Assembly (NCBI RefSeq): GCF_016741855.1
Contig: NZ_JAERRH010000033.1
Location: 1-39,037, forward strand
Source of the DNA: Streptomyces musisoli
Lineage (GTDB): Bacteria > Actinomycetota > Actinomycetes > Streptomycetales > Streptomycetaceae
Direction of reading: 5' to 3'
Length of the DNA: 39,037 bases
The position numbers and the translations under genes were made by a program. Positions 7,454 to 15,259 of the stretch are shown here, in pieces (position 1 is the stretch's first letter; each line of letters starts with the position of its first letter). Below the pieces are notes generated by a model, which saw nothing but the letters and a program-made list of their open reading frames with translations, ran no database searches and had not been told where the DNA came from.

Positions 7454-9082
7454 TTAGGTGGGGGGCAAGGGCGTTTCGTGTGCTGTGTGCAGGGTTGAGG
7501 TCTTGTTGGTGCGTTCCAGGCGTAGGTGGGCCGAGCGGCCGCGCAGGGTCAGGGTCATGAGCTGGTTGCCGAACCATGGGCCGCCCTGTTTGCGCCACCG
7601 CACCGGTGGGCGGGCGCAGCGGCCGTGGCGGGTCAGGAGGTGTCCCAGGAGACGGGCCGGGGCGCTCCAGCCGAAGTGGAAGCCGAGCCGCATCGTCAGG
7701 GGTACGGAGTTGTGCACGGGGGAGCAGGTGAGCTGGACGACGGGGGCGGACGAGCCGCCGGACGGCCAGGTCGCCCGTGCGATGTAGCCGTGGTGCACGT
7801 CCCCGGACAGGACGTACACGCCGGCCGGGGCGCCCGGCGCGGATCCGGCCTCGGCGATCAGGTCGGCCAGGTCGGCGAAGGAGCGGGGGAAGGCCGCCCA
7901 GTGTTCGAGATCGGCCCCACGGCGCAGCCGCTCGCCGAAGCGGGCCCAGCGGTCGCCGCGTTCTCCCGCGCACAGGGCCGCGTCCCAGGCCTCGGCGGCG
8001 TGCACCAGGTGAGGCAGCAGCCAGGGCAGGGAGGTGCCGATCAGCAGGTGGTCGTACGCGCCCTCGTCGGCCAGGACCTGTTCGCGCAGCCAGGCGGCCT
8101 CGCCCGGGTCGAGCATGGCGCGCCGGTTCTCCTCGAGGACGCGTGCGGCTCTGGAGTCCACCATCACCAGCCGGACGCGGCCGAAGTCGCGGCGGTAGCT
8201 GAAGCGGACCGAGGCGAGGTCGGTGTCGGCCCGTTCGGCGAGGGCGCGCAGTGCGTCCGTGCCGTCCTGGGTGGCGTGTACGGCGGCCCAGGTCGGGTCG
8301 TGGGCCAGTTCGGCGGGGGAGAGGTTGCCGAGGTGCTGGTGGACCCAGTAGGACATCAGGCCGGCCAGCAGCCGCTGCTGCCACCAGTCGGTGGTGCGCA
8401 TGTCGGCGAGCCAGGCGGCGGAGGTGTTCCAGTCGTCCACGATGTCGTGGTCGTCGAAGATCATGAAGCTGGGCACGGTGGACAGCAGCCAGCGGATCTC
8501 GGGGTCGAGCCAGGATTCGTAGTAGAGGTGGCAGTACTCCTCGTAGTCGGCGACCTGGGCGCCGGGCGGCTCGTCGAGGTCGCGGCGGCCGGCCAGCAGG
8601 CGCCGGGTCTCCGCGGAGGTCTCGTCCGCGTAGACCTGGTCGCCCAGCAGGAGCAGGACGTCCGGTGGCTGCGCTTCTGGGTCGGCCGACAGGCGGCGGG
8701 CGAGGGTGTCCAGGGCGTCCGGGCCGACCGGGTCCTTGCCGTCCGCCGGGGGCGCGGCCCAGCGGCATGATCCGAAGGTGACGCGGACGGTCTCGCCGGC
8801 GCCGGGGGACCGGATGACGCTGGGCGGGAAAGGAGAGTCCGGCAGGGGCCAGACCGGGGTGTCGTCCAGGAACACCTCGTACGAGGGTGCGGTGCCCGGT
8901 TCCAGTCCGGTCACCGTGACCAGCGCGTAGTGGTGCCCGGCCACCCGGAAGGCGGGGGCCGTGCCGCTCGCGCCGTTCGAGCAGCGCACCTGTGCCGTGC
9001 AGGGTCCGCTTGTCTCGACCCACACGGTCGCGCACGAGTCGTCGGTGTATCTCAGCAGCGGGCCCAGACGCAGTTCGGCCAT
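7454..9082 (-). CDS. PhoD-like metallophosphatase / phosphodiesterase
   Basis: This 542-residue protein of the PhoD-like alkaline phosphatase family hydrolyses phosphate mono- or diesters using Fe/Ca-type metal centres. An N-terminal beta-sandwich of about 95 residues leads into the catalytic domain with GDQVYADE, FDDHDIVDDW and the metal ligand motif SGDVHHGY. No signal peptide or Tat motif is visible, so unlike classical PhoD it seems cytoplasmic. The ATG at 9082 has AGGAAGG 7 nt upstream. It is divergent from the YihY/BrkB gene across 207 bp. The C-terminal 90 residues are basic and Trp-rich and may be membrane-associated. Confidence 0.88.
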   Translation of the reverse strand: MAELRLGPLLRYTDDSCATVWVETSGPCTAQVRCSNGASGTAPAFRVAGHHYALVTVTGLEPGTAPSYEVFLDDTPVWPLPDSPFPPSVIRSPGAGETVRVTFGSCRWAAPPADGKDPVGPDALDTLARRLSADPEAQPPDVLLLLGDQVYADETSAETRRLLAGRRDLDEPPGAQVADYEEYCHLYYESWLDPEIRWLLSTVPSFMIFDDHDIVDDWNTSAAWLADMRTTDWWQQRLLAGLMSYWVHQHLGNLSPAELAHDPTWAAVHATQDGTDALRALAERADTDLASVRFSYRRDFGRVRLVMVDSRAARVLEENRRAMLDPGEAAWLREQVLADEGAYDHLLIGTSLPWLLPHLVHAAEAWDAALCAGERGDRWARFGERLRRGADLEHWAAFPRSFADLADLIAEAGSAPGAPAGVYVLSGDVHHGYIARATWPSGGSSAPVVQLTCSPVHNSVPLTMRLGFHFGWSAPARLLGHLLTRHGRCARPPVRWRKQGGPWFGNQLMTLTLRGRSAHLRLERTNKTSTLHTAHETPLPPT

Positions 9083-9289
9083 GTGGGCGCCTTCCTGTCT
9101 CGTGGCGTACGGAGAGGAACGGCCGTTCAGACCGTACCGGCCGGGCGGGCGGTGGGCGCCCGCCGGGCATGTACCGCGTCTGCCTCCGTCCGGCGCGGGC
9201 ATGCGGAGGGGGACGGCGGTGGGGAGCCGTACGCCGTCCGGTGGTCGGTCCGCCGGAGGGTGGGCGGCCGGCTGAGGGGAGGCGGGGGC

Positions 9290-10252
9290 ATGGGGACGGT
9301 GGTGCACGTCCCGCAGACGCGGGACATGGTCGGGGAAGAACTCTCCGGCGACGAGGCGTTCACCGCGCTGCAGCGCTACGGTGGTGCGCGGCTGCTGCTC
9401 GACGCCTTCTCCCGGTTCCGTTACGCCGACGGCTTCACCAACGCGCGCGCCCTCGGCTTCCAGATCGTGCTGGGCATGATGCCGTTCACCATCGCGCTCG
9501 TCGGCCTCGCCACGGCCGCGCACACGGAGAGCGTGGGGCGCGTCATCGAGCTGACGCTCGGCCGGATCGTGCCGGGCGCCGGGGCCGAGGTGATCCGGGA
9601 GGCCCTGGGCGGTACCCGCCGCGCCGCCGGTTCCGGCACCTGGAGCACGGTCGCGCTCAGCCTCGGACTGGTCTTCTCCGTGCTCAATCTGGCCTCCGCG
9701 ATGGGCCAGGTAGAGCGGGGCGCCAACCGCATCTACGGCATCGAACGGGACCGGCCCTTCCCGCGGAAGTACGGCAGGGCCGTGCTCCTCGCCTTCGCCG
9801 CCGGCATGCCGATGGTCCTGGGCTTCCTGGTCCTGGTCGCGGGTGAGGCCGTCGGCGCCGCGACGGCCGAGGCGCTGGGCCGGTCCGCGCCCCCGGCGTG
9901 GTGGGGCGCCCTGGAGATCCCGGTGGGCACCGTCCTCGCCTGGGTCGCCTCCGCCGTGATCTTCCGCTGGTCGCCGCGCCGGGACCAGCCGGGGTACACG
10001 TGGCTGGCGTTCGGCTCCGCCGTCCACCTGGTGCTGTGGGTCGGTGCCACCTGGCTGCTGACGCTCTACGTCTCCCGCAGCGGCTCCTTCGGCACCGTGT
10101 ACGGCCCCCTCACGGCCTTCGTGGCCCTGCTGCTGTGGGCCAACCTGACGGGTGTCGCGCTGTTCCTGGGCATCGCGTTCGCCGCGCAGCTGGAGGCGGC
10201 CCGCGCCGGCCTGGGCCGGGCCGTCCGGCCGGACCCCGGGCCGGGACCCTGA
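9290..10252 (+). CDS. YihY/BrkB-family membrane protein
   Basis: This is a 320-residue inner-membrane protein with about six hydrophobic segments, of the YihY/BrkB family (once misnamed ribonuclease BN). The conserved opening ARALGFQIVLGMMPFTIAL, the NRIYGIERDRPF motif after TM2, and the final GTVYGPLTAFVALLLWANLTG segment are all present. Molecular function in bacteria is not settled. The ATG at 9290 is preceded by GGGGAGG about 8 nt upstream. Continued reading upstream from 8930 in the same frame is antisense to the PhoD-like gene and rejected. The extreme C-terminus (PDPGPGP) merges with a GC-rich repeat tract. Confidence 0.85.
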   Translation: MGTVVHVPQTRDMVGEELSGDEAFTALQRYGGARLLLDAFSRFRYADGFTNARALGFQIVLGMMPFTIALVGLATAAHTESVGRVIELTLGRIVPGAGAEVIREALGGTRRAAGSGTWSTVALSLGLVFSVLNLASAMGQVERGANRIYGIERDRPFPRKYGRAVLLAFAAGMPMVLGFLVLVAGEAVGAATAEALGRSAPPAWWGALEIPVGTVLAWVASAVIFRWSPRRDQPGYTWLAFGSAVHLVLWVGATWLLTLYVSRSGSFGTVYGPLTAFVALLLWANLTGVALFLGIAFAAQLEAARAGLGRAVRPDPGPGP

Positions 10253-10377
10253 CACCGGGCCGGGGCTCTGACACCGGGCCGGGACCCTGACACCGGCGCG
10301 GCGCGCCGACCGCGCCTATCAGACCGCCCCGGTATCAGACCGCGCCGATGTCAGACCGCCCCGGTGTCACACCGCGG
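10249..10377. repeat. Degenerate tandem repeat tract after the BrkB gene
   Basis: CTGACACCGG occurs at 10249, 10268 and 10287, exactly 19 bp apart, starting in the last codons of the BrkB-type gene. A second series of TCAGACCG-type units follows around 10319-10377 with a period of about 14-18 bp. No ORF with coding character is seen. It lies between convergent genes and may fold into several short hairpins, so it could serve as a terminator region. Confidence 0.5.
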
Positions 10378-10407
10378 TGCGCCGATCGCGCCGCGCCGGC
10401 GCGCGGT

Positions 10408-10899
10408 TCAGGATCCGACCAGGCGGCGTACGTTGTCGAGCGATCCGCAGCCTTCCTTCAGCCGGCGCTCCCGCTCCTCCAGGAACGCCGCGCCCAGCTC
10501 CTCGCGCCGCTCCGTCGCCACGTTCTCGCGCGCGCCGTTGAGAATGGTGCGCTCCTCCTCGTCGGCGTGGTGGGTGACCGCCTCCACCAGCGCCTCCAGC
10601 TTGGTGTCCCACTCCTCGGAGCCGACCTCCTCGACCTCCAGGAGGCCCAGGAGGGCCTCGTTGCCCTCGTCGTGCTCGTGCTCGCCGTGCTCGATCTCTT
10701 CGTCGTCGATGTTCTTGTACCGCTTCAGGGCGGGATAGACCTCGGCCTCCTCGGCCAGCGCGTGCGCGATCAGCAGGTCCGCGAACTCCCGGAGCGCGGC
10801 CGCTCGGTCGGCTTCGACGCTGCGCATCAGACGGAAGAGGTCCTCCATGCGCCGGTGGTCCTGGAGGATGAGCTGGACGACGTCCTGTGTCTGGGCCAT
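10408..10899 (-). CDS. Hemerythrin (HHE) domain protein
   Basis: This 163-residue cytosolic protein has one hemerythrin-like four-helix bundle. Likely di-iron ligands are visible in order: His in LQDHRRME (about residue 14), His and Glu in IAHALAEEAEVYP (about residues 45-54), His in EHGEHEHDE, and His/Glu in VTHHADEEE (about residues 110-116). Such proteins bind O2 or NO, or sense iron and redox state. A basic helix after the bundle is an extension of unknown role. The ATG at 10899 has no strong Shine-Dalgarno. It is divergent from the large ATPase gene across 156 bp. Confidence 0.88.
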   Translation of the reverse strand: MAQTQDVVQLILQDHRRMEDLFRLMRSVEADRAAALREFADLLIAHALAEEAEVYPALKRYKNIDDEEIEHGEHEHDEGNEALLGLLEVEEVGSEEWDTKLEALVEAVTHHADEEERTILNGARENVATERREELGAAFLEERERRLKEGCGSLDNVRRLVGS

Positions 10900-11055
10900 C
10901 AGCGGACACCACTTTCGTGCGAACGGACAGGCCCCGACCGACTACCCCCACCCTGCGCGTTGATGGCCTACCGGGTCCGCGGCCCCCCTACGCCCCTTCC
11001 GGCTCCGGCCCGGCCGCGCTGTACCTTCGTCCTCACGCGGATGAGGAGAGTGAAC

Positions 11056-14000
11056 GTGAGCAAGTTCGTGCGGCCGGCGGCCGAGGGTGCCGATCCCTTC
11101 GGGACGGCCCGTCTGCGTCGCGGCGTCCTCGACGCCTGGGCGACCAGCCCCGCCCGGTTCCGGGAGGACGCCAACGCCGAGGAGGACCTCGTTCTCGGCG
11201 GCTACCGTGACCGGCTCGTCGTCGAGCTGGCCCAGAACGCCGCCGATGCCGCCGCGCGGGCCGGGGCACCCGGCCGGCTGCGGCTCACCCTCCGTGACGG
11301 CGTGCTCGTGGCCGCGAACACCGGTGCCCCGCTGGACGCGGCCGGTGTCGAGTCGCTGGCCACGCTGCGGGCCTCCGCGAAGCGGGACACCCGGAACACG
11401 CACGGTGCCGTCGGGCGGTTCGGTGTCGGGTTCGCCGCCGTACTCGCGGTGACCGACGAGCCGGCGATCGTGGGCCGGCACGGCGGGGTGCGCTGGTCCC
11501 TCGCCGAGGCCCGGGAGCTGGCCGCCGACACCGCACGGCACAGCCCGGGGCTGGGCGACGAGGTCCGGCGCCGGGACGGGCACGTGCCCCTGCTGCGGCT
11601 GCCCTTCGCCGCAGAGGGCACCGCGCCCGAGCCGTACGACACCGCCGTCATCCTGCCCCTGCGGGACGCGGCCGCCGCCGATCTCGCCGAGCGGCTGCTC
11701 GGTGGCGTCGACGACGCCCTGCTGCTCGCCCTGCCGGGGCTGGCCGAGGTGGTCGTGGAGATCGAGGGCGAGGTGCCGCGGACCCTCAGCCGCCGCACCG
11801 ACGGCGCCTTCACGGTCGTCGAGGACTCCCGGGACGGCATCACCAACTGGCGGTCCGCCTCCGCGCACGGGCCGCTCACCCCCGACCTGCTCGCCGGCCG
11901 GCCGGTGGAGGAGAGGCTGCGGCCGCACTGGTCGGTGACCTGGGCCGTGCCCGTCGACGCCTACGGCGCCCCGGTCCGGCCCCGGACGAGCCCGGTCGTG
12001 CACGCGCCGACGCCGAGCGACGAGCCGCTGGGCGTGCCCGCGCTGCTCATCGCCTCCTTCCCGCTGGACACCACCCGGCGGCACGCGGCCCCGGGCCCGC
12101 TCACCGACTTCCTGGTGCAGCGCGCGGCCGACGTCTACGCCGAACTGCTCGCCGGATGGCGGCCGGTGGGCCCGGGGATCGTCGACCTGGTTCCCGGGCC
12201 GCTCGGCAAGGGCGAGCTGGACGGGGCGCTGCGCCAGGCCGTGCTGGAGCGGCTGCCGCGCACCGCGTTCCTGCCGCCGGCCGTCGAGGCGCAGACCGAC
12301 GACGAGCTGCCGGAGGCCCTGCGGCCCCGGGACGCCGAGATCGTCGAGGGCGCCGGGGCCGACACCGTGCGGGTGCTGGCCGAGGTGCTGCCGACGCTGC
12401 TCCCGGCGGGGCTGGAGCGGCGCGTGGAGCTGCGGTCCCTCGGGGTCGCCCGGCTGCCTCTCGCCGACGCCGTCGACCGGCTCGCCGGGCTGGAGAAGGA
12501 ACCCGAGTGGTGGTGGCGGCTGTACGACAGCCTCGCCGGGGTCGATCCCGACCGGCTGTCGGGGCTGCCGGTGCCGCTGGCCGGGGGCACGTCCCAGGGC
12601 TTCGGTGCCGGGGGAGCGCGGACCACCATCGGTCCCCGGCAGGTGCTGCTGCCCGCCCCGGACGCGGTCCGGATCGATCCGGAGGTCCTCGGGCGGCTCG
12701 GGCTGAAGGTCGCCCACAGTGACGCCGCGCACCCGCTGCTGGAGAAGCTGGGTGCGCTGCCCGCCACCCCGCGCGCGGTGCTGACCACCCCGCAGGTGCG
12801 GGCCGCCGTCGCTGGCTCGCTGGAGGACGACGGCGCCCTGGGCTGGGAGGAGGACGCGCTGGACGCCGAGGAACTGGCGGACACCGTGCTCGCCCTCGTG
12901 CGGGACGCGGACCTGGAGCCGGGGGACGAGCCCTGGCTGGGCGCGCTCGCGCTGCCCGACGAGGACGGCGAGCTGGCGCCCGCCGGCGAGCTGGTGTTCC
13001 CGGGCAGCGCCTTCGCCCGGGTGATCCGCGAGGGCGAGCTGGCCGCCGTGGACGCCGAGCTGGCCGAGAGGTGGGGGGAGCGGACGCTCGCCGCGTGCGG
13101 GGTGCTCGCCGGCTTCGCGCTGGTCCGCGCCACCGATGTCGTCCTGGACCCGGACGAGCTGGAGCCCCGCGAGGGCGACTACGCCGAGCCGGACGACGCG
13201 GGGCTGCTGGACGCCGTGGACGTGTGGTGCGAGGACATCCTGGACCGGTTCCCGGACAGCCCGGTGCCGCCCGTGGCCACCGAACTCGTCGCCGTCCGCG
13301 ACCTGGACCTGGTCGACGACGACCACTGGCCGGAGGCGCTGTCCCTGCTGGCGCGGCCGCCGTTGCGGGACGCCCTGACCCAGCCCGTGCGCATCCTGCT
13401 GCCCGACGGCACCCACGAGGTCGTACGGCCGTACACGGCCTGGTGGTTGCGCGGGCACCCGGTACTCGACGGCCGGCGCCCGGCCGGTCTGCTCGCGGCC
13501 GGCGGGGACCCGCTGCTGCGCGGTCTGTACGACGAGGCGGACGCCACCGGCTTCGAGGACGAGCAGGTGCTGCGGGCGCTCGGCGTGCGCACCTCCGTCG
13601 GTGCGCTGCTGGACGAGCCCGGCGGCGCCGCCGAGCTGCTGGACCGGCTCGCCGCCCCGGAGCGGCAGGTCACGGCCGCTCAGCTGCACGGCCTGTACGG
13701 CGCGTTGGCGGAGCTGGATCCCGAGCAGGTGACCCTGCCGGACGATCTGCGGGCCGTCGTGGACGGGCGGGTGGAGGTCGTGGACGCCGGTGCGGCCGTC
13801 GTGGTCGACTCGCCGGACCTGCTGCCGTTCACCTCCGGGGTGCCGCTGCTGCCGGTCCGGCCCGCGCGTGCCGCTGAGTTGGCGGAGCTGTTCCAGGTGC
13901 GCCGGCTCAGCGAGTCCGTCACCGGTGAGGTGCACTCCGAGGGGACCGAGCACGACGTGCCGGACCCGGTGCGGGTGCTGCTCGGGCCGCGGACACCGCG

Positions 14001-14214
14001 GACGTACGTCGAGCACGAGGAACTGGTCGTGGACGGCGTGGAGATCGACTGGCGGCTGACCGACGACGGTGTGCTGCACGCGGCCACCCTGGAGGGAGTC
14101 GCGGCGGGGCTGGCGTGGGCGGCGGGGCAGTGGCCGCGGCGGTTCGAGGTGGCCGCGCTGCTGGAAGACCCGTCACGGACCGAGGAGTTGGCGCGGGACC
14201 GCTGGTTCGACTGA
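11056..14214 (+). CDS. Sacsin/Hsp90-like GHKL ATPase, 1052 residues
   Basis: This large cytosolic protein has an N-terminal GHKL ATP-binding domain like those of Hsp90 and sacsin. The N-box VVELAQNAADAA is at about residues 53-64. It is followed by VLVAANTGAPLDAAGV (the ATP-lid aspartate region, with Asn in place of the usual acidic start) and GRFGVGFAAVLAV (about residues 120-132). The remaining 850 residues are acidic and Leu/Ala-rich with no motif I recognise. Streptomyces encode such a protein as a conserved single gene; its client or partner is unknown to me. The GTG at 11056 has GAGGAG about 7 nt upstream; GTG 11050 and ATG 11041 are in-frame alternatives. It is not obviously in an operon. 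Confidence 0.82.
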   Translation: MSKFVRPAAEGADPFGTARLRRGVLDAWATSPARFREDANAEEDLVLGGYRDRLVVELAQNAADAAARAGAPGRLRLTLRDGVLVAANTGAPLDAAGVESLATLRASAKRDTRNTHGAVGRFGVGFAAVLAVTDEPAIVGRHGGVRWSLAEARELAADTARHSPGLGDEVRRRDGHVPLLRLPFAAEGTAPEPYDTAVILPLRDAAAADLAERLLGGVDDALLLALPGLAEVVVEIEGEVPRTLSRRTDGAFTVVEDSRDGITNWRSASAHGPLTPDLLAGRPVEERLRPHWSVTWAVPVDAYGAPVRPRTSPVVHAPTPSDEPLGVPALLIASFPLDTTRRHAAPGPLTDFLVQRAADVYAELLAGWRPVGPGIVDLVPGPLGKGELDGALRQAVLERLPRTAFLPPAVEAQTDDELPEALRPRDAEIVEGAGADTVRVLAEVLPTLLPAGLERRVELRSLGVARLPLADAVDRLAGLEKEPEWWWRLYDSLAGVDPDRLSGLPVPLAGGTSQGFGAGGARTTIGPRQVLLPAPDAVRIDPEVLGRLGLKVAHSDAAHPLLEKLGALPATPRAVLTTPQVRAAVAGSLEDDGALGWEEDALDAEELADTVLALVRDADLEPGDEPWLGALALPDEDGELAPAGELVFPGSAFARVIREGELAAVDAELAERWGERTLAACGVLAGFALVRATDVVLDPDELEPREGDYAEPDDAGLLDAVDVWCEDILDRFPDSPVPPVATELVAVRDLDLVDDDHWPEALSLLARPPLRDALTQPVRILLPDGTHEVVRPYTAWWLRGHPVLDGRRPAGLLAAGGDPLLRGLYDEADATGFEDEQVLRALGVRTSVGALLDEPGGAAELLDRLAAPERQVTAAQLHGLYGALAELDPEQVTLPDDLRAVVDGRVEVVDAGAAVVVDSPDLLPFTSGVPLLPVRPARAAELAELFQVRRLSESVTGEVHSEGTEHDVPDPVRVLLGPRTPRTYVEHEELVVDGVEIDWRLTDDGVLHAATLEGVAAGLAWAAGQWPRRFEVAALLEDPSRTEELARDRWFD

Positions 14215-14282
14215 CCCGGACTGGTTCCTCGCTCTTCTCGTTCCCCTGGTGACAACTCCTGCACGAATTTTTCACTACTAGT

Positions 14283-14309
14283 ACAACCTTTCACTTTGTT
14301 GCCGCGTCA
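14283..14309 (+). promoter_or_regulatory. ECF-like promoter motif of first secreted paralogue
   Basis: ACAACC (14283-14288), 17 nt, then GTCA (14306-14309). The same arrangement, ACAACY-N17-RTCW, lies before the second and third paralogues. A -35 box with an AAC core is typical of extracytoplasmic-function sigma factors. Predicted transcription start is near 14316, about 40 nt before the ATG. Confidence 0.5.
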
Positions 14310-14310
14310 C

Positions 14311-14338
14311 ATCTGCGGAGTCACCCGACTCCGCAGAT
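14311..14338 (+). promoter_or_regulatory. Leader stem-loop of first secreted paralogue
   Basis: This is a perfect 11-bp inverted repeat, 14311-14321 with 14328-14338, with a 6-nt loop. It ends 19 nt before the ATG and just before the GTGGGGA ribosome-binding region. The inner part GAGTCACCCGACTC is nearly identical to the core of the hairpin before the third paralogue. It may be an mRNA-stabilising 5' hairpin or a DNA operator. Confidence 0.55.
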
Positions 14339-14357
14339 CTAGACGTGGGGACAAAAC

Positions 14358-15116
14358 ATGCGCATCCGTGCCTCTGTCGCCGTCGTGGGCGGCGCTCTGG
14401 CCCTGTCCGCTCTCGCCGTTCCGGCCGCCCAGGCGTCCGGCAGCCAGGGCGACACCAAGATCACCAAGGTGGTCGTGGACGGTGACAACAAGGTGTCCGT
14501 CGGCACCTCCAGCGCGGTGACCGTCAAGGTCAGCGTGACCGCCACCGACAACTCGGGCATCAAGGGCGCCGACAGCTTCGACCTCTACGGCCCCGACAAC
14601 GGGTACGCGTCGACCGGCAAGCCCGTCTGCACCACGGTCAACGCCACCACCTCCACCTGCACCGCCTCGGTGAAGATCGACCCGAGGACGGACTACCTCT
14701 CCAACAAGAGCGCGGGCACCTGGTACGTGGACGCGTGGATCGACGCCAAGGACGGCGACTACAACTGGAAGGAGAAGGCCGGCTCCTTCTGGTTCCAGCG
14801 CGCCTCCAAGCTCACCGCCAACGCCTCCCCGGAGCCGGTGAAGAAGGGCAGGACGATCACCGTCACGGGCGCCCTCAGCCGCGCCAACTGGGAGACGCTG
14901 AAGTACGGCGGCTACGCCTCGCAGTCCGTCCAGCTCCAGTTCAAGAAGAAGGGCGCCAGCGCCTACACCACGCTGAAGACCGTCAAGACGGACTCCAGGG
15001 GCAACCTGAAGACCACCACCACCGCCACGGTCGACGGTTACTACCGCTTCTCCTTCGCGGGCAACTCCGCCACCGCCGCGGTCGGCGCCGCGGGCGACCT
15101 CGTCGACGTGAACTGA
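14358..15116 (+). CDS. Secreted protein, type A (DUF5707-like?)
   Basis: This 252-residue exported protein has a Sec signal peptide ending AQA at about residue 26. The mature protein has an N-terminal A module (GDTKITKVVV through WYVDAWIDAKDG) with one Cys pair (C-x9-C) and a C-terminal beta-rich module that runs from PEPVKKGRTITVTG to the closing GDLVDVN. Both modules recur in the next gene at high similarity. No catalytic motif is visible; a wall-associated or structural extracellular role is a guess. The family resembles Streptomyces proteins labelled DUF5707, from memory. The ATG at 14358 follows GTGGGGA. It has its own promoter-like motif and leader hairpin. Confidence 0.85.
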   Translation: MRIRASVAVVGGALALSALAVPAAQASGSQGDTKITKVVVDGDNKVSVGTSSAVTVKVSVTATDNSGIKGADSFDLYGPDNGYASTGKPVCTTVNATTSTCTASVKIDPRTDYLSNKSAGTWYVDAWIDAKDGDYNWKEKAGSFWFQRASKLTANASPEPVKKGRTITVTGALSRANWETLKYGGYASQSVQLQFKKKGASAYTTLKTVKTDSRGNLKTTTTATVDGYYRFSFAGNSATAAVGAAGDLVDVN

Positions 15117-15126
15117 GCCAACTAGT

Positions 15127-15153
15127 ACAACTGTTCGCATAGTTCGTGGGTCT
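15127..15153 (+). promoter_or_regulatory. ECF-like promoter motif of second secreted paralogue
   Basis: ACAACT (15127-15132), 17 nt, then GTCT (15150-15153), 10 bp after the stop of the first paralogue. The 12 bases ACTAGTACAACY are shared with the first gene's promoter. The predicted leader is about 100 nt. Confidence 0.45.
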
Positions 15154-15195
15154 GACCAGGCGATCCGAGCGATCCGTCGCCGGTCACCAACCACC

Positions 15196-15232
15196 CCCGG
15201 GGTCCGGACGGCCACCGTCACCGGACCCCGGG
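15196..15232 (+). promoter_or_regulatory. Leader stem-loop of second secreted paralogue
   Basis: This is a perfect 12-bp inverted repeat, CCCGGGGTCCGG at 15196-15207 with CCGGACCCCGGG at 15221-15232, around a 13-nt loop, ending 27 nt before the ATG. Its position matches the hairpins of the flanking paralogues but its sequence differs. It could also work as a terminator for the first gene, although no T-run follows. Confidence 0.5.
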
Positions 15233-15259
15233 TCCACCCTTCTCCACTCGGGGGAACGT

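Noticed and set aside
7454..10255. A 933-residue extended PhoD-like protein
   Set aside because: The extension would run through the divergent promoter and antisense to the BrkB gene; the ATG at 9082 has a good ribosome-binding site.
10942..14079. A 1045-residue open frame antisense to the sacsin-like ATPase gene
   Set aside because: Gly/Arg/Gln/Pro-rich with no motif; it is the usual antisense frame of a high-GC gene and conflicts with a clear GHKL domain on the other strand.
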